Assembly: GCA_000467715.1 (NCBI GenBank)
Contig: AJFK01000916.1
Coordinates: 1-64,000 of the forward strand
DNA: 64,000 nucleotides
Direction: 5' to 3'
Source of the DNA: Hysterium pulicare CBS 123377
Lineage: Eukaryota > Ascomycota > Dothideomycetes > Hysteriales > Hysteriaceae
The translations under genes and the position numbers were made by a program. The notes beneath the pieces are model-generated. The model was not told the DNA's origin. It made no database searches and was given only the letters and a program-made list of their open reading frames with translations. Below are positions 1-11,896 of the stretch, piece by piece. The first letter of the stretch is position 1. Every line of letters begins with the position of its first letter.

Positions 1-1432
1 CGCAAAGGTGATCAAATGTTCATGATACCGGAGCCTGAAGCTGCCGGAGTAGCTACGCTACGGAGCCTTACTGATGATGGTTCCTCGACGCACGTCAAAC
101 CAGGAGACGGCATTCTTATCTGCGACTGTGGTGGAGGCACAGTTGACATCACAACCTATAAAGTCATTAGCACTACGCCGACTCTCAAATTCGAAGAACT
201 TGTTGAAGGTGCAGGGGGTAAATGCGGGTCGACTTATATTGATCGGCAATTTCATCAATGGATGTCCGGGAAATTCGGCGCTCATTTTGATGACTTGAAA
301 TTCGAAAAGAAAGGGCCAGGAAGCCGTTTCATGAAAGACTTTGAAGGGCACAAGAGGGACTTTGGCTCCAGTGTCGATCTTGACCAAATTTATGAGATAG
401 ATCTAGTGATACCCGGAGCGGAAGACTCCTCACATTATGATGAAGACGAGTCGGTAGTGAAGATATCAGGGTAGTGTTACCAACCCCTTGCTCATTGCGG
501 CTCTGACCAAGCTCCAGTCATGATATGCTTGAATTCTTCGCACCCGTCATTACAAAAATCATGGCCTTACTTGATCAGCAAATGAAATTGGCCAACGAGG
601 CTGAGGGTAGTTGTGTTATAAACGTACGAGATTCCTTCGATTTGGCAAAGAAATTGCTGATCTTCTTTCAGCGTGTCATACTTGTCGGAGGGTTTGGCGA
701 TTCCCCTTATCTTAATACTGCAATCCGCGCTTGGTGCAATCGTCAAGGAAATGAAGTGCGACTGTTATGCCCTGAACATCCGTAAGCTAGCGGACTTCTC
801 CCGTTCAGACTTTCTGGCTTATAATTGAACATAGACAAGCTGCAATAGTCCGAGGTGCTGCGTTAAGAGGTCTGGAGAACATTGCTCCCATCAGGAAGCG
901 ATGCCGGCGCCACTACGGTATTTCCATGCATCTACCTTTTCGTGATGGCGTAGATCCCCCACACGAATTAACGTACGATCTTTTCTATGGGTCGAAACTG
1001 TGTCAAAATAGGATGAAATGGCAGATTGAGAAGGTAGGTCGGTCCAATGCGGGGCATAATGATAGAACTAATAACAAAGTTGTGTAGGGACAAGTAATTG
1101 ACGAGAGTACCAAGATTGTAACCGATCTTCTGAGAATCTACACATCCGGTGAATCGTTGACTTGGTTCATGAATCTTTATTCCTGCGCCTTCGAGAACCC
1201 ACCGGAAAGGACGACAGAGCCGGGAGTGGAATTAGTGGGCACTGTTTCATTCGGCATGAAAAAGTCTTTCGTTCGTGAATCCCCCTGTAAAACCAAGAAG
1301 GGAAAAAAGATTTACAGTGTGGCATATGCTTGTGAAGTCCTATTGGGTGCTAGAGAAGGCACATTGCAATTCAAGGCGGTTTGCGCTGGTAAGGAGATAG
1401 GAAGTGCATCCATCGATTATGCTGAAGCTTGA
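1..1432 (+). CDS. Hsp70-like ATPase (HSPA12-type actin-fold protein), 3' part only
   Basis: The gene enters from the left edge already in frame; its start is outside the window. Five exons are supported: <1-470, 518-623, 672-781, 835-1033 and 1088-1432. All splice in frame, with introns of about 47-54 bp. The protein shows the phosphate-2 loop of the actin/Hsp70 fold (CDCGGGTVDITTY, about 35 codons in) and the later adenosine motif LVGGFGDSPYL. Next comes the stretch QAAIVRGAALRGLE, which is typical of the fungal Hsp70-like proteins related to HSPA12A. These are ATP-binding chaperone-like proteins that lack a standard Hsp70 substrate-binding domain. The end of the protein (LQFKAVCAGKEIGSASIDYAEA-type tail) does not resemble the EEVD end of canonical Hsp70. 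The substrate is unknown. The family is very expanded in filamentous fungi. The family call is firm; any cellular role would be a guess. Confidence 0.85.
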
Positions 1433-1495
1433 GTCTTATGAATAACGTTCGGCCTTCGATGGAAGCCTCCCCGATGCGTCGGAATAATCAAGTTA

Positions 1496-2125
1496 CTACG
1501 GAGCCTTTCCGTAAGGGTCCTTTTTCATGGCCACGTGGCCTTCTTCACTATTCACTCTCTCCAACCAAGCCTTCACATTTGGGCCAACACTAAATCCAAT
1601 TTGCTCCGCCGATTGCGTGTACGCGTAAAGAGCGATATCCGCAATGGTGAATGTTTCTTCGACGAAGAACGTCTTCTCTTCAAGGTGCTTCTCCATGACA
1701 TCAATGGCATCCTGCCCCCGGTTCTTCAACCGCTGGCGCTCACTCTCGCTTCGATCTCCCCATCCAAACCAGTACGTACAGGCTTTCCAGACAGCGATGT
1801 AGGGCTCATGGCTGTACTGCTCAAAGAACATCCACTGGAGGACTCGCGTGCGGCCAAGTTTAGTCTCAGGAAGATACTTGGTGCCTTCCGCTAGGTAGAA
1901 GAGAATCGCATTGCTTTCGCATAGGATCGTGCCGTTCTCGTCGTCGAGCTGAAGAGCCGGGATGCGTCCGTTTGGGTTCTTGGCAAGAAACTCCGGCGTT
2001 CGCGTCTGTGATGGCGTCGTAAGAATGTCCAGTTCAGTCGTCTCATATGGCAATCCAAGATGAGCAAGCAGGAGATGGATTTTGTACACGTTGCCGGATG
2101 GCATGATGGAGTCGTAGAGATGCAT
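1496..2125 (-). CDS. Glutathione S-transferase
   Basis: An intronless frame of 209 residues starting at MHLYDSIMPSGNVYK. The N-terminal thioredoxin-fold half carries the usual glutathione-site elements: PNGRIPAL with its cis-proline, and the ESNAI segment (residues about 64-68) that binds the gamma-glutamyl group. The C-terminal half is helical and contains the N-capping-box-like stretch FTIADIALYAY. The length is usual for soluble fungal GSTs of the Ure2p-like/GTT group, which conjugate glutathione to electrophiles or act as peroxidases in the cytosol. An in-frame ATG 57 bp upstream (2182) would add 19 residues unlike the family, so 2125 is preferred. It is transcribed divergently from the metacaspase, about 0.5 kb apart. 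The exact substrate cannot be told from sequence. Confidence 0.88.
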   Translation of the reverse strand: MHLYDSIMPSGNVYKIHLLLAHLGLPYETTELDILTTPSQTRTPEFLAKNPNGRIPALQLDDENGTILCESNAILFYLAEGTKYLPETKLGRTRVLQWMFFEQYSHEPYIAVWKACTYWFGWGDRSESERQRLKNRGQDAIDVMEKHLEEKTFFVEETFTIADIALYAYTQSAEQIGFSVGPNVKAWLERVNSEEGHVAMKKDPYGKAP

Positions 2126-2637
2126 CTTTGGCCGTCGGAGTGGAAAACGAGAAACTCCAAGAGGATGGTTCAAATGAATCACGGATGAAAAGTTGAGAAT
2201 GCCATCTCACAGTAGTCTCAGGGTCTAAATAAATACCGAAAGGTGGATGTTTGTTGAAGAGTCAAAGGAAAGGGTTGGCGCGCCCTGTCGTGTACATCAC
2301 GAAGTTGTTTGTAAGCGGCTTGTCTCGGCCCGATAAACACGTGAATTTGAGTGAATGCCTGCATCCATTCGTCGATATGAGAGTCACAGAGATAAAACTC
2401 GGTACATCTTCGATCTTGTGACCGTTGAGAGATCGAGAATAGCCACGCCAGAAGTTACTTCTGCTCTGATCACGTGCAATTACTAAGAAAAGCAACCATG
2501 AAACTTGAACCAGAACCCCGCAATCTCGACTTCAGCTCCAGCTCATCAAATCAACATCACTAACCTGAAGCAGCCTGCCAAGCACCTGGGCCTGATATAT
2601 TGAAGACATTGACTTGGCCGTTGTATCCTAGCTCACA
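2126..2637. promoter_or_regulatory. Divergent intergenic region, GST / metacaspase
   Basis: 512 bp between two divergent start codons, so it must hold both promoters. I see no strong TATA box or coding exon. A short open stretch on the minus strand (2262-2495) has no family features. Confidence 0.45.
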
Positions 2638-3647
2638 ATGTCGTATCGACGGAAGAAATCGCTTCTCATCGGCATCAATTACGTAGGCTCTCAGCACCAA
2701 CTAAACGGATGTCATCAAGATATCCTTAACATCGCAGAGTTCATCGGTTACCGTGGATATTCGGACGACCCTCGATCCCGGGTAGTTCTATGCGATTCCG
2801 AGGATGTCGACTATAACTCCCAGTACTATCCAAACGGTCACAATATCGTTGCCGCAATGGATTGGCTAGTCAGCGAGCCGAACTCTACCTGCTTCCTTCA
2901 CTACTCTGGCCATGGCGGGCAGATCCGCGACGTGGATGGGAATAGGAGCACAGGCATGGATGACTCCATTGTACCCGTCGATTTTGAGCAGCGCGGCCAG
3001 ATCAGCAGCACCCTACTCCACGAGCATCTGGTTACAAGGATGGCACCGGGGTGCACGCTATTCATCATCTTGGATTGCTGTCATTCTGGATCTGCAGTCG
3101 AATTACCTTACGTTTACCAATCCGACTCAGATGGCAACATCAACATCATGGACAATCTCAAACAAGGTGCGGTGCTCGTTGGCGAAGCCTCACACCTCAT
3201 CCAAGGCGGCCTCGACTTCCGTAAGCTTGGCGAAGCCGAACAGCTCTTCGCGGGAGCAACGGACTTTTTCAAGGGGTTGAAGCATATGGGCCAGCAACAG
3301 GAGGAAGGCTTGGCTAGCGATGAGTTTGCCGGACAGTACGGAAGCGAACAGAAGGTAGTGACGATGTTCAGCGGATGCAAAGATAACCAAACGAGTGCCG
3401 ATGCACATATCGGAAGAGCGAATGTCGGTGCCATGAGCTGGGCGTTTCTCGAAACGATGAAGAGGAATCCTAATCCTACTTATGTGGAAGTGAGTTGATC
3501 ATTTTGCGTAGACTGAACGCGAAACTAACCTTACGTCAGACGCTACAAATGACGAGGCAGCTGCTGGATCAGAGTCATTATTCCCAAGTTCCACAGCTAT
3601 CTTGCGGCGTGGAGATGGATCTGGATCGAACGGCGTTGATCCTTTGA
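2638..3647 (+). CDS. Metacaspase (caspase-like cysteine peptidase, C14 family)
   Basis: Two exons, 2638-3489 and 3540-3647, with a 50-bp GT..AG intron, give 319 residues. The p20-like fold is clear. The catalytic His lies in HYSGHGGQ (about residue 92) and the catalytic Cys in DCCHSGS (second Cys, about residue 148). The start SYRRKKSLLIGINY matches the first strand of the family. The last exon gives the conserved C-terminal stretch QVPQLSCGVEMD. The usual fungal Pro/Gln-rich N-terminal prodomain is absent, so this is a short form. Metacaspases are Ca-dependent, cleave after Arg or Lys, and act in stress responses, protein quality control and cell death in fungi. The final exon lies beyond a stop codon met when the intron is read through, so a single-frame model would lose the conserved C-terminus. 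Confidence 0.93.
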
Positions 3648-5031
3648 TTTCATTCGGTAGCGTAATCCTTCGAGGGTATGGCATTGAACACACAAGTAAC
3701 ATTATCCCATGAATAGAACTTAGACCTGCTGATACATAGCCAAATTTAATTGTCTTGAATACGACGAATAGCCCTCTAGTTGTGTTGTTTGTTGACTCCC
3801 TTTGTCTATGGCAATTGGCTTCCTCTAAGAGCGTTGCATTGCCTCACTTATTCAAATCCGCAGAAGCTCTACTTCGTGCGCCTCTGATTTTGGCGATACA
3901 GACTTGTCAAAGGGACTCCACGATGTGAGCTGGGAGGAGATGACCGTTCGAATAACACCGACTCTCTAGAGTAGCCAATACATAGTACATGCTAAGTGTA
4001 CTTGTGAGCCATATATCCAGGCTCTCGTAAGTTTACCAGCGATTTTGAGGGATTACATACTAATTTGTCTAGCAACTATCATGTGAAACTATTCGTAAAG
4101 CCGAAAGCCGATAGAGAAGTCGCATGCTACTTCCTGCTGGGAAATTTTGTCATCCGCTAATATGAGAACTTCAGGGGAGGAGACTAGATATGTTTGGCTG
4201 GAAATGGGGACAGTTGAAGCTATGAAGCTGCAAACATAGGCTGACACATTGGGATCATCCTCAAGACGAACATAGGATCGTTGCAATTCACTCTCGGCTG
4301 AACCTCGGCAGCCCCTCCTCGGATATATAGCCCCCGCAACCTGTAGAAAATCAACCATTCAACGTACAATCCTTCCGGTTGACAACGACATCCGTCCTAT
4401 GCCTGGCTTGTGGGTTCGATTTAGCGGTCTCCTGCTGTTATGGCCGAAAGCAAGGAAGACATGGATACACTTGGTCCCAAAAGAGGATGCATCGCGATGT
4501 GAATAGATAGCTGGTGCAGTGAAGCTGGTGAAGGCGGCTTGCTTAGATTCTGTTGATCTCGGCGCAGCCGTGCACGGTTCCTGGCACTCGGGCCACCATT
4601 CTCCTAAGAGGGCTGAATTGCAGCACTAGACTTGTCAGGGGTTAGCGGCGCGGCACCTACTCCAATAGGTTTGGTATCTTTGGGGCGAGATCAGCACCGA
4701 AATCAGCGTCCATGGGCAGGAGCTGCGACGTCTCATTCACCCATCTCCAATCATCCCTTCTCCCCACATCATGCTTGATGATTGCCACCCCTAGCCACCT
4801 TTCTACATGGCTTGTATGACCGTTGCACTTTCACCAGCCTCAGTTTCATGTTCGGCCTCTGCGAGATTTGCACGAAAGCAGCACCGCCTCATCTATAGAA
4901 CAACCCTGGCTCCAGTGTGACAAAATGGGGTAGGAGGTCCTTTCACGTTGTTGAACTTCATTCATAAATGGCATTGTTTCGTGCTAATTGATATCGATGC
5001 ACAGATCTTCGAAGAAATCTTGTTATTTCAG
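3648..5031. other. Intergenic, 1.4 kb
   Basis: No convincing gene. A minus-strand open frame at 4089-4358 has no recognisable features. The right part is the promoter of the Zn-cluster regulator. Confidence 0.4.
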
Positions 5032-6882
5032 ATGGTTTATCGTGGAAAACCCTCAACAGGCTGCCAGAGATGCAAGCAGCGGAAGATCAAAGTAAGTCTT
5101 ACCTTCTGCGTGAATTTGATCATGTGGCTTTTATATCACGCCTTGTCGGGATTGGACCTTTATGCGGCTCTTGAAAGTTCAACCTGTTTAAGTCACCAAC
5201 GCGAGGCTACGAGATGCACCCCTGGGCAGCATAATACGATATTCTAACATTGCCAGTGCGATGAACGTCCCGGTGGATGCGCTAATTGCGCTGACAAAGG
5301 CCATGAATGTCCAGGCTACGAAAACAGAGTGGATATGATGTTCCGCGATGAATCTGCCTTTGTTGAAGAGAAGGCAATCAAATCGAAAGCAAAAGCAATT
5401 GCACGAAGAGATGCACGCTACTCCAAATCCAAGTCACGATCACAGTCCTCCACACCCAGTGTGGATGCGTCCCTTGGACCGACTGTGGACGAAAGAGGAA
5501 TGGGATTTTTCATTACGAACTACGCATGCGGGATCGATGGACCAACAGGTCTGGGCCATGACCACAATTCCAACCTGGCCACGTACAATTTTGATCCGAA
5601 TATATCCATCAGCATGTCAGCCCTGGGGCTTGCAGGAATAGCAACCATTTCCAAGGACTCGGGTCTTATGACGCATGCGAAGCAGCGCTACCTCAGAGCC
5701 ATCCAGTTGACGAACGCTGCTCTTAGCTCCCCCGCCGATGTAAAGAATGACAGCACGCTACTTTCGACAATGCTGCTAGCTATTTTCGAGACTCTAACCG
5801 GCTCAAGCCAAAACAATTCCTTTGCAGCTTGGAGCAAGCATGTGGATGGCTCCGCTATGCTGCTTAAAATCAGAGGACGAGAGCAATTTGCGACTTTCTC
5901 CGGTAGACGCATGTATATCCAAGTCGCTTCCAATTACATGATGAATTGCATATCCAACACCCTCCCGGTACCGGACTTTATCATTGAGCTAAATAAAGAG
6001 TTCGCTAAACACATCGTCCCGGAAGATCCAACTTGGCGGTTTTTCGCACTATTCGTCCAATACACTGATTTTAGGACCGACATCAAGCGCGGTACTATCT
6101 CAAGACTCGAGGAAATACTAGAAAAGGCGTTAGAGTACGATGAAGTGGCTAAAGCTATCTTCGCCGAACGAACATCAGACTGGGATTACGACATCGTTCA
6201 AATCGAGCCCGGCACTAATGGTGTTTTCTCCGACAACTATCATGTCTACCCTAACTACCTTTCCGCCTTGATCTGGAATTACATGCGGACTATACGGATC
6301 TACTTCAATGACATCATCCGAAACACTCTTCTCATCGGCTTTGGCTCCAGCCCACCCACATTCGTTGGTCCAAGATACATGAGCATATTCGAGAAATCGA
6401 CGCAGACTCTCTATCAAATGCAATCCGACATACTGGCTAGCGTGCCGCAATATCTTCATTACACACCACCCACAATTCCGGTACCTGGCACTCTCACAAA
6501 CTCACCCCAGCAAATCCCCGACACCTCATCAACCCCAGCTCCCTCACCCCCAAGATTCCTCTGGAACAATTTCCGCGACAACATGCTCTTCCCCTTCCGC
6601 ACCGTCTCCCTATCCTCAACCCGTCTACCATTAATCCGTCTATCTGGCGGCTTCGCTCTATGTTGGACGGTATACATTGCCGGCGCTACTAGTATCGCGA
6701 CGCCAGAAACCCAGGAATACGTGCTTCGAAGTTTGCGCGAGATGGGTGATGGAATGGGTATTAACCAGGCTAATGTACTGGCATTGGGGCTGGAGGGGAA
6801 GATTCAGTTAGATAAAGAGAGGACGGGGCTTTTGGAGATGGTTCCGAAGTATTTGCCTTTGCTGGGTGGTGGACGTGTATGA
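5032..6882 (+). CDS. Zn(II)2Cys6 transcription factor
   Basis: Exon 1 is 5032-5091 and exon 2 is 5257-6882, joined over a 165-bp intron, giving 561 residues. The intron splits the zinc cluster, as often happens in this family. The joined sequence has six cysteines spaced C-x2-C-x6-C-x6-C-x2-C-x6-C starting at residue 11, followed by a basic Lys/Arg/Ser-rich linker at about residues 50-85. The large C-terminal part (about 100-540) has the helical pattern of the fungal transcription factor regulatory domain (Fungal_trans_2 type), including SKHVDGSAMLLKIRGREQF. It is a nuclear DNA-binding regulator; such proteins commonly recognise CGG half-sites. It ends 258 bp from the end of a convergent permease gene. 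Its targets are unknown. Read without the intron, the zinc cluster would be lost. Confidence 0.9.
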
Positions 6883-7139
6883 TTGGGATGAAGAGAGAGG
6901 TGTATGGAGTCATGATGGTATTACCTTCTGGGAACCAGGTAGGGCTTCTTTTATTAGCGTGATACCACTAAGAGATTGCGTCAGGAACGCGATGTTTTAT
7001 TTTTATTTTTTTCCTATTGTCAATTTTTTTAAAAGTCAAGAAAAACGAATGCAAACTTCCTAAGTCAGTGAAAGTGGATTTCGAAGTCACAATTGCTGTA
7101 TCTCAGATCTTCCCACTTTCTTCTCCCATCCTTCAAACC

Positions 7140-8992
7140 TCAACTCTTCTCTCCAATCGATCTCCCCTCCGAACTATCTTGCGCTAGCTCCACCGGCACA
7201 CCAACGTTAATCGTTGCCTTAACCCTCGGCCCAATATAAAAGTGTCTTCCAGAGATATACCACCAGGCGACTGCAAACAACGCGATACCGACTAAAATGA
7301 CACAAGCATAATTCATCTACCCGCACGTCAGCAAAAGTGTTGAAAAGGGCGAATACACATGAACTCACATTCTCTGCCGTCACAGGTCTCACGGTCGGCA
7401 GGATGAAAATAATGCTAACAAACGTCGTCCATATCACCGCCCAAGCATTCACCCAAAAAGACGCCTTCCCCATATGAAAAGGCCCCGGCTCAAAGGTATT
7501 TGTGATCATCTTACAGATAATCGGTATGCAGTACGACCAATCCAGCGCAATGGCAGTTACATTAAAGATAGCAGAGATAGCGGTATAAGAGCCCAATCCA
7601 ATAAGATTGATCGCAATAGACACGGAGGTAATCAGCCAAACGGAATAAACCGGCGTCGACGTTCTCTTCGAGATCTTATACCAGACGCGGGAGAGCGGGA
7701 GGAGCTCGTCGCGCGCTAGGGCCCAGAAGGTACGCGCGCCGGCTTGCATGCCTGTCATACCGGTGAAATTCAGAATGATGAATGCGAAGACGGTGAAGGT
7801 TACGCCGCCCTTTCGACCGATTACGTTGTAGAAGATCTGAGCGACGGGTTGATCTAGCGGGTTATCGAGAAGCTTGGCAATGTCGCCTGTGCAGTAGGTC
7901 AGCACGATTGTGAAGAGCCAGCCACCGAGATAGGTGAAAGCCAGTGCGATCGTTATGGACCACGGCGCCTTTAATTCCGGATTCTTTATCTCTTCTGCGA
8001 TGTGTGCGGTGGCGTCATAATCGGTCATGGTCCAGGAAACGGAGAGGAAGCCGAATAGAAAAGACCAGCCGGGAGGCGACCATCCTGCGTCTGGGGTTAC
8101 GTTTGTCCAGACGTAGGAGGAAGGGTGCTTGTTATCGCACATGACGAGAAGGGTGATGCAGCAGCTTACTAAGACGCCGATGTGGAAGATCACGTAGCCT
8201 CGTGTGATGCGCTCGAGGAATTTGGTGTTCATGCTGTTCAGGATGCCGTGGAAGAGGGTTATTCCAGCCATAACGCCTACGGTATGTTTATTAGTGGGGA
8301 TGTAGGAGAAATTAGTGTTCATAGACACCGCTGCGAGGAGTAGTTGAGCACAACCGTATTCGGTAGACGCGAGGCCGGCGGTCTGGCCTAGGACATTGAA
8401 CCAGCCGCATAACCAACTGATTTCAGCCATCCAGTTTTCTGGCGCTAGGTATTTGCATGTGAAATACAAACCACCGGAAGTAGGGTATGCGGACACGAGC
8501 TCGGATACTGAGAGAGTGATACACATGCATCCAGCGCCTGAGATCAGCCAGCACCAGACTGCGGATGCGGCGCCCCCGGCTTCGAGGGGGTAGATGAATG
8601 TAGTGGATACGCTGGCGAAGAGACCTGAAATGGAAACGGCGAATGATACACATGATAACCATGAGAACTCGCGTTTATATACCTGAGGCTGTTGAGCACA
8701 AGCAGTGAGTTATCCAGGGGGTTATGCGTACCTGGACGTAACCCATTTCCGCAAGTCTCCGGTCTGCATCGCTCAAATCTGCACCTTCCACCATGGCTAC
8801 TGGATCCTCCATTGCCTTTTCGATGGCTCGGTAGGCGGCGGATGATTTGCGACGCGCTTGGGCTTGGGATGCTCGTCGACCATAGGCTGCTTCTGTGGAG
8901 GGTCTCCTCCGCTCGATGTCCGCATCAGAAGTAAGTCCAACGCCACGGGCGCCATTTGGCTCAAAAGGCTCGTGTGTGGTTTCTCGTGCCAT
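7140..8992 (-). CDS. Amino-acid/choline permease of the APC superfamily (GABA-permease type)
   Basis: Exons 8992-8732, 8682-7369 and 7316-7140 give 583 residues across two introns of about 50 bp. The N-terminal cytosolic tail is charged and about 85 residues long, ending DADRRLAEMGYVQVYKREFSW, a hallmark of the fungal GABA/choline permease group (UGA4, HNM1 relatives). About twelve hydrophobic segments follow. The first membrane motifs are FAVSISGLFAS and EAGGAASAVWCW, and the consensus amphipathic segment ELVSAYPTSGGLYF sits between helices 2 and 3. The last exon supplies MNYACVILVGIALFAVAWWYISG, the final helix. It probably imports GABA, choline or a related amine at the plasma membrane by proton symport. 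Transcription diverges from the P450 gene. The substrate cannot be assigned within the family. Confidence 0.9.
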
Positions 8993-10122
8993 AGCTTATG
9001 ACCAAGCAATTGAACTATTAAGAATGGCGGCCTTGAAACAGATTGCGATGGGGCTTGGTTCTACAGCGAATTTTGCACAACCTCACACCCAGGAAGAGAA
9101 AAAGAAAGCAATATTCAGTGTTTGAGATGATTTAAATTTCGAAATCACCGGATAGACTTAAGGAGTAGAGAAAAGAAGTCTTTAACGAACTCCATCAGCT
9201 TTGCGCAACCAAAATTTCTAAGATTGTCGTGGTAAAGATAAGAAGCAAGTCGGGAGGAGGGGAGGATGTGGCTCTTTAAACGCCGTAAGACGGACAGCCG
9301 TTGTGCGATGGAGTGTGGAGATCGAATCTCGGTGTTGGTGGACGATGCAGTACGACGTCAAGCGTGCCTCGTTTGGGTTTAGAGGTGTCGATGAACCGGC
9401 TCTCGGCAAAGCTTCGGTTTTGCTTAACCTTTGCAGTAAGGCTTCCTTCGCCTCCTTTTTGTGAGCATCTCCATTTGCGAGACATGTTTGTTATTGCTGC
9501 TAACGAAGCTGACTTCTCTCTTCACCTGTCCGCTTTGGAAGCTTCAAATCTTCGATTGCCCTTATCTTGAACCCTCACTCCCAACTGCGCAGGAAGACGA
9601 AGTATCCATGGGTAGCACCACCTAGCTCTTGAACTCCGACTCTGTTATCAGTTCGCTTCATTCACACCGGCGTTCCTTGAGTCACGAATCATATCTCGAT
9701 AGGTAATAATATCACAATGACTTTACTCAGTGACGTTTCTTTTGCAGGGCATCATCAACCAGTCGCCATGGCGGTGTGGAATGTCGGGAAGGAAGCACTG
9801 ACTAGAAAGGAGTTCGACACCGCTCCTAAGCTTCAACTTCTATTTGGCGGTCTGAGATATGGCAGCTAGTTGACAAGAATGCATTTACTCAATATAGAAG
9901 GACTTGTGGCGCGGTGACTCCATAAGGCGCTCCGTAGGAAGTCACCAGCGGCACCGCAATCAACACCCATCATTACATACTCCCTCATCGGCTTTCTCAC
10001 TTTTAACACAGGTCTTCTCACTTTTAACACAGATTTCCTCACTTTCAATTCAGGTTGCCTCACTTTCGACTCAGTTCCACTATCTTCTGCCTAACCACCC
10101 AATCAATCACGTAGTCTTGACC
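8993..10122. promoter_or_regulatory. Divergent intergenic region, permease / P450
   Basis: 1.13 kb between divergent starts. No supported gene. The right end holds four tandem 21-bp repeats (listed separately), just upstream of the P450 start. Confidence 0.4.
9996..10079 (+). repeat. Four tandem copies of a 21-bp unit
   Basis: The motif CTCACTTT recurs at 9996, 10017, 10038 and 10059, a strict 21-bp period. The first two units are nearly identical and the last two diverged. The array lies 44 bp before the P450 ATG, so it is probably in the 5' leader. The period is a multiple of three and the frame stays open into the P450 coding frame, but no ATG precedes it. Confidence 0.85.
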
Positions 10123-11896
10123 ATGAGCGAATCTGACCCGTTCTCTGTAGGAAGGTTCTACACCAGTACCCTCTGGGCTTCATGCTCAGTTATACTTCTC
10201 CTCTACCTTTCAGGCTTGGCCATCAAACGGCGCTACTTCTCTTCCATCAGCGATATTCCAGGACCGTTTGTGGCATCATTCTCAATCTGGTGGCAGATAT
10301 TCCAACTATTCAAGGGTCATATCGAAGATGAACTCATTAAACTCCATCGAAAGCATGGTATGTCGCTTGTTAACACCCATTACGATGACAAATGACTGGC
10401 TCCATATTTATACAATGGCAATGCAGGCACCTTCATCCGCGTTGCAGCCAATGAGGTCAGCGTCTGTCACCCTGACGCTGCCGATCAAGTTGTAAGGACT
10501 ACATGGTGGAAGGTGAGGACACTCTGTTCCAATAGAAATCCATTACTCACCATCTCTCGAAGACATCTTGGTATGAATTGTTCAGTATCCCCGACTATAA
10601 ACACGTCAACATGATGTCCGAGTTGAATCCAGAACGCCGCATTGCGATGGGGAAGAACGTTGGCCCGGGATACACTCCGAGCAATTTCGCTAAATCGGAG
10701 CCTTACGTTGACGAATGCATCCAGCTTTTCGCAACCCAGGTCGGAAAGCTAGAGTCGGCAGGCAAACCCGTGGAATTTGATAAATGGTTTGTATATCTCG
10801 GATTCGATATCACCGGACAAGTCACATTCTCAACGCGACTCGGATACTTGGATGCTGGCACTGATCTGGGAGATGTTTTTGCAAGTCATAGAATTCTTTG
10901 TGCCTACATCTCCTTTATGGGTAACTTCAGCTGGCTACATAATCTCACGTTGGGGAACCCGCTGCTTGGAAAGTTAGGCTTCTCACCCTCAGCAAAGCTC
11001 TTGAGCATGACGTTTGCCGCCATTGAATCACGAAAGAAGAACCCGAAAGCCAGAAAGGATATGATGGAAGAATGGCTAACTATGCGTGCAAAGCATCCAA
11101 GGCAGATGGCTGAATCTGAAATCACCAGTGCTGCCGTGTTGAATATCGCTGCCGGGGTAGATACGGTGAGCACCGTTCTGCAGGCATTTGTCTACTACCT
11201 TCTTCGATCTCCTCGACATCTCAAAAGATTGCGCACAGAGATAGATGATGCGCAGGCCAAGGGACAGCTCTCGCCAGTCGTGAGTTTCGTTGAGAGTCAG
11301 AAGCTACCTTTCTTGCAGGCTTGCGTGAGTAGTATGAGATACAAGCCAACAGATGACCGCTGACGACTGAAGTAGATCAAAGAAACATACAGGTTCCACT
11401 CGCCCACTAGCGCTACTATCGGGCGCATAGTACCCTCAGGAGGTGGTACTGTCTGTGGGCGATTCTTTAAGGCAGGAGTACGTTGTGTCTGCGTTATGTG
11501 TATCTACAGACCTGACTTCGATCTAGACCGTCCTAAGTGTTAACGCCTGGGCAATCCAGCGCAACACTTCCATCTTCGGCGCCGACTGCGACACTTTCAA
11601 CCCCGAACGCTGGCTTGAATCCGAGGAGCGGAGCAAGTCAATGGAAAGCAATCTGCTTCTAGTAAGTTCACAACCCGATCAAAGTCGCACTTTCCTTAGC
11701 TTATTCATCGCAGTGGGGTGCTGGATACAACAAGTGCCCAGGCAGAGATCTCTCCCACTTCGAAGTCTCCAAGATTAGCGCAACTCTCGTCCGAGATTTC
11801 GAATTCGGTCAAATGGATCCGGAGCAGGAGTGGAAGTGGAAGAACCGTTTCACATGTTTCCCATATGACTGGCCATGCTGGGTGAAGCGACGCTAG
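10123..11896 (+). CDS. Cytochrome P450 monooxygenase
   Basis: Six exons (10123-10357, 10427-10512, 10563-11324, 11376-11477, 11527-11661, 11714-11896) join in frame to 500 residues. An N-terminal membrane anchor (about residues 15-32) is followed by the proline-rich hinge IPGPF. The I-helix oxygen-binding motif AGVDT is at 304-308, the K-helix ETYR at 364-367, and the PERW stretch follows in exon 5. The heme loop is WGAGYNKCPG with the thiolate Cys at about 448. The usual first Phe of the heme loop is Trp, and the Arg two before the Cys in many P450s is Asn. Overall pattern resembles pisatin-demethylase-like fungal P450s of secondary or xenobiotic metabolism. It is an ER-bound heme enzyme needing a reductase partner; the substrate is unknown. 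No biosynthetic core gene lies next to it. Confidence 0.9.

Noticed and set aside
4089-4358. Minus-strand open frame of 89 codons upstream of the Zn-cluster gene
   Set aside because: No recognisable motif, no clear splice partners, and composition like non-coding promoter DNA.
9301-9570. Plus-strand open frame between the permease and the P450 gene
   Set aside because: Overlaps open frames on the other strand, lies in a divergent promoter, and shows no family features.
9904-10122. In-frame N-terminal extension of the P450 through the 21-bp repeats
   Set aside because: There is no ATG in this extension, and the normal P450 membrane anchor begins at the ATG at 10123.
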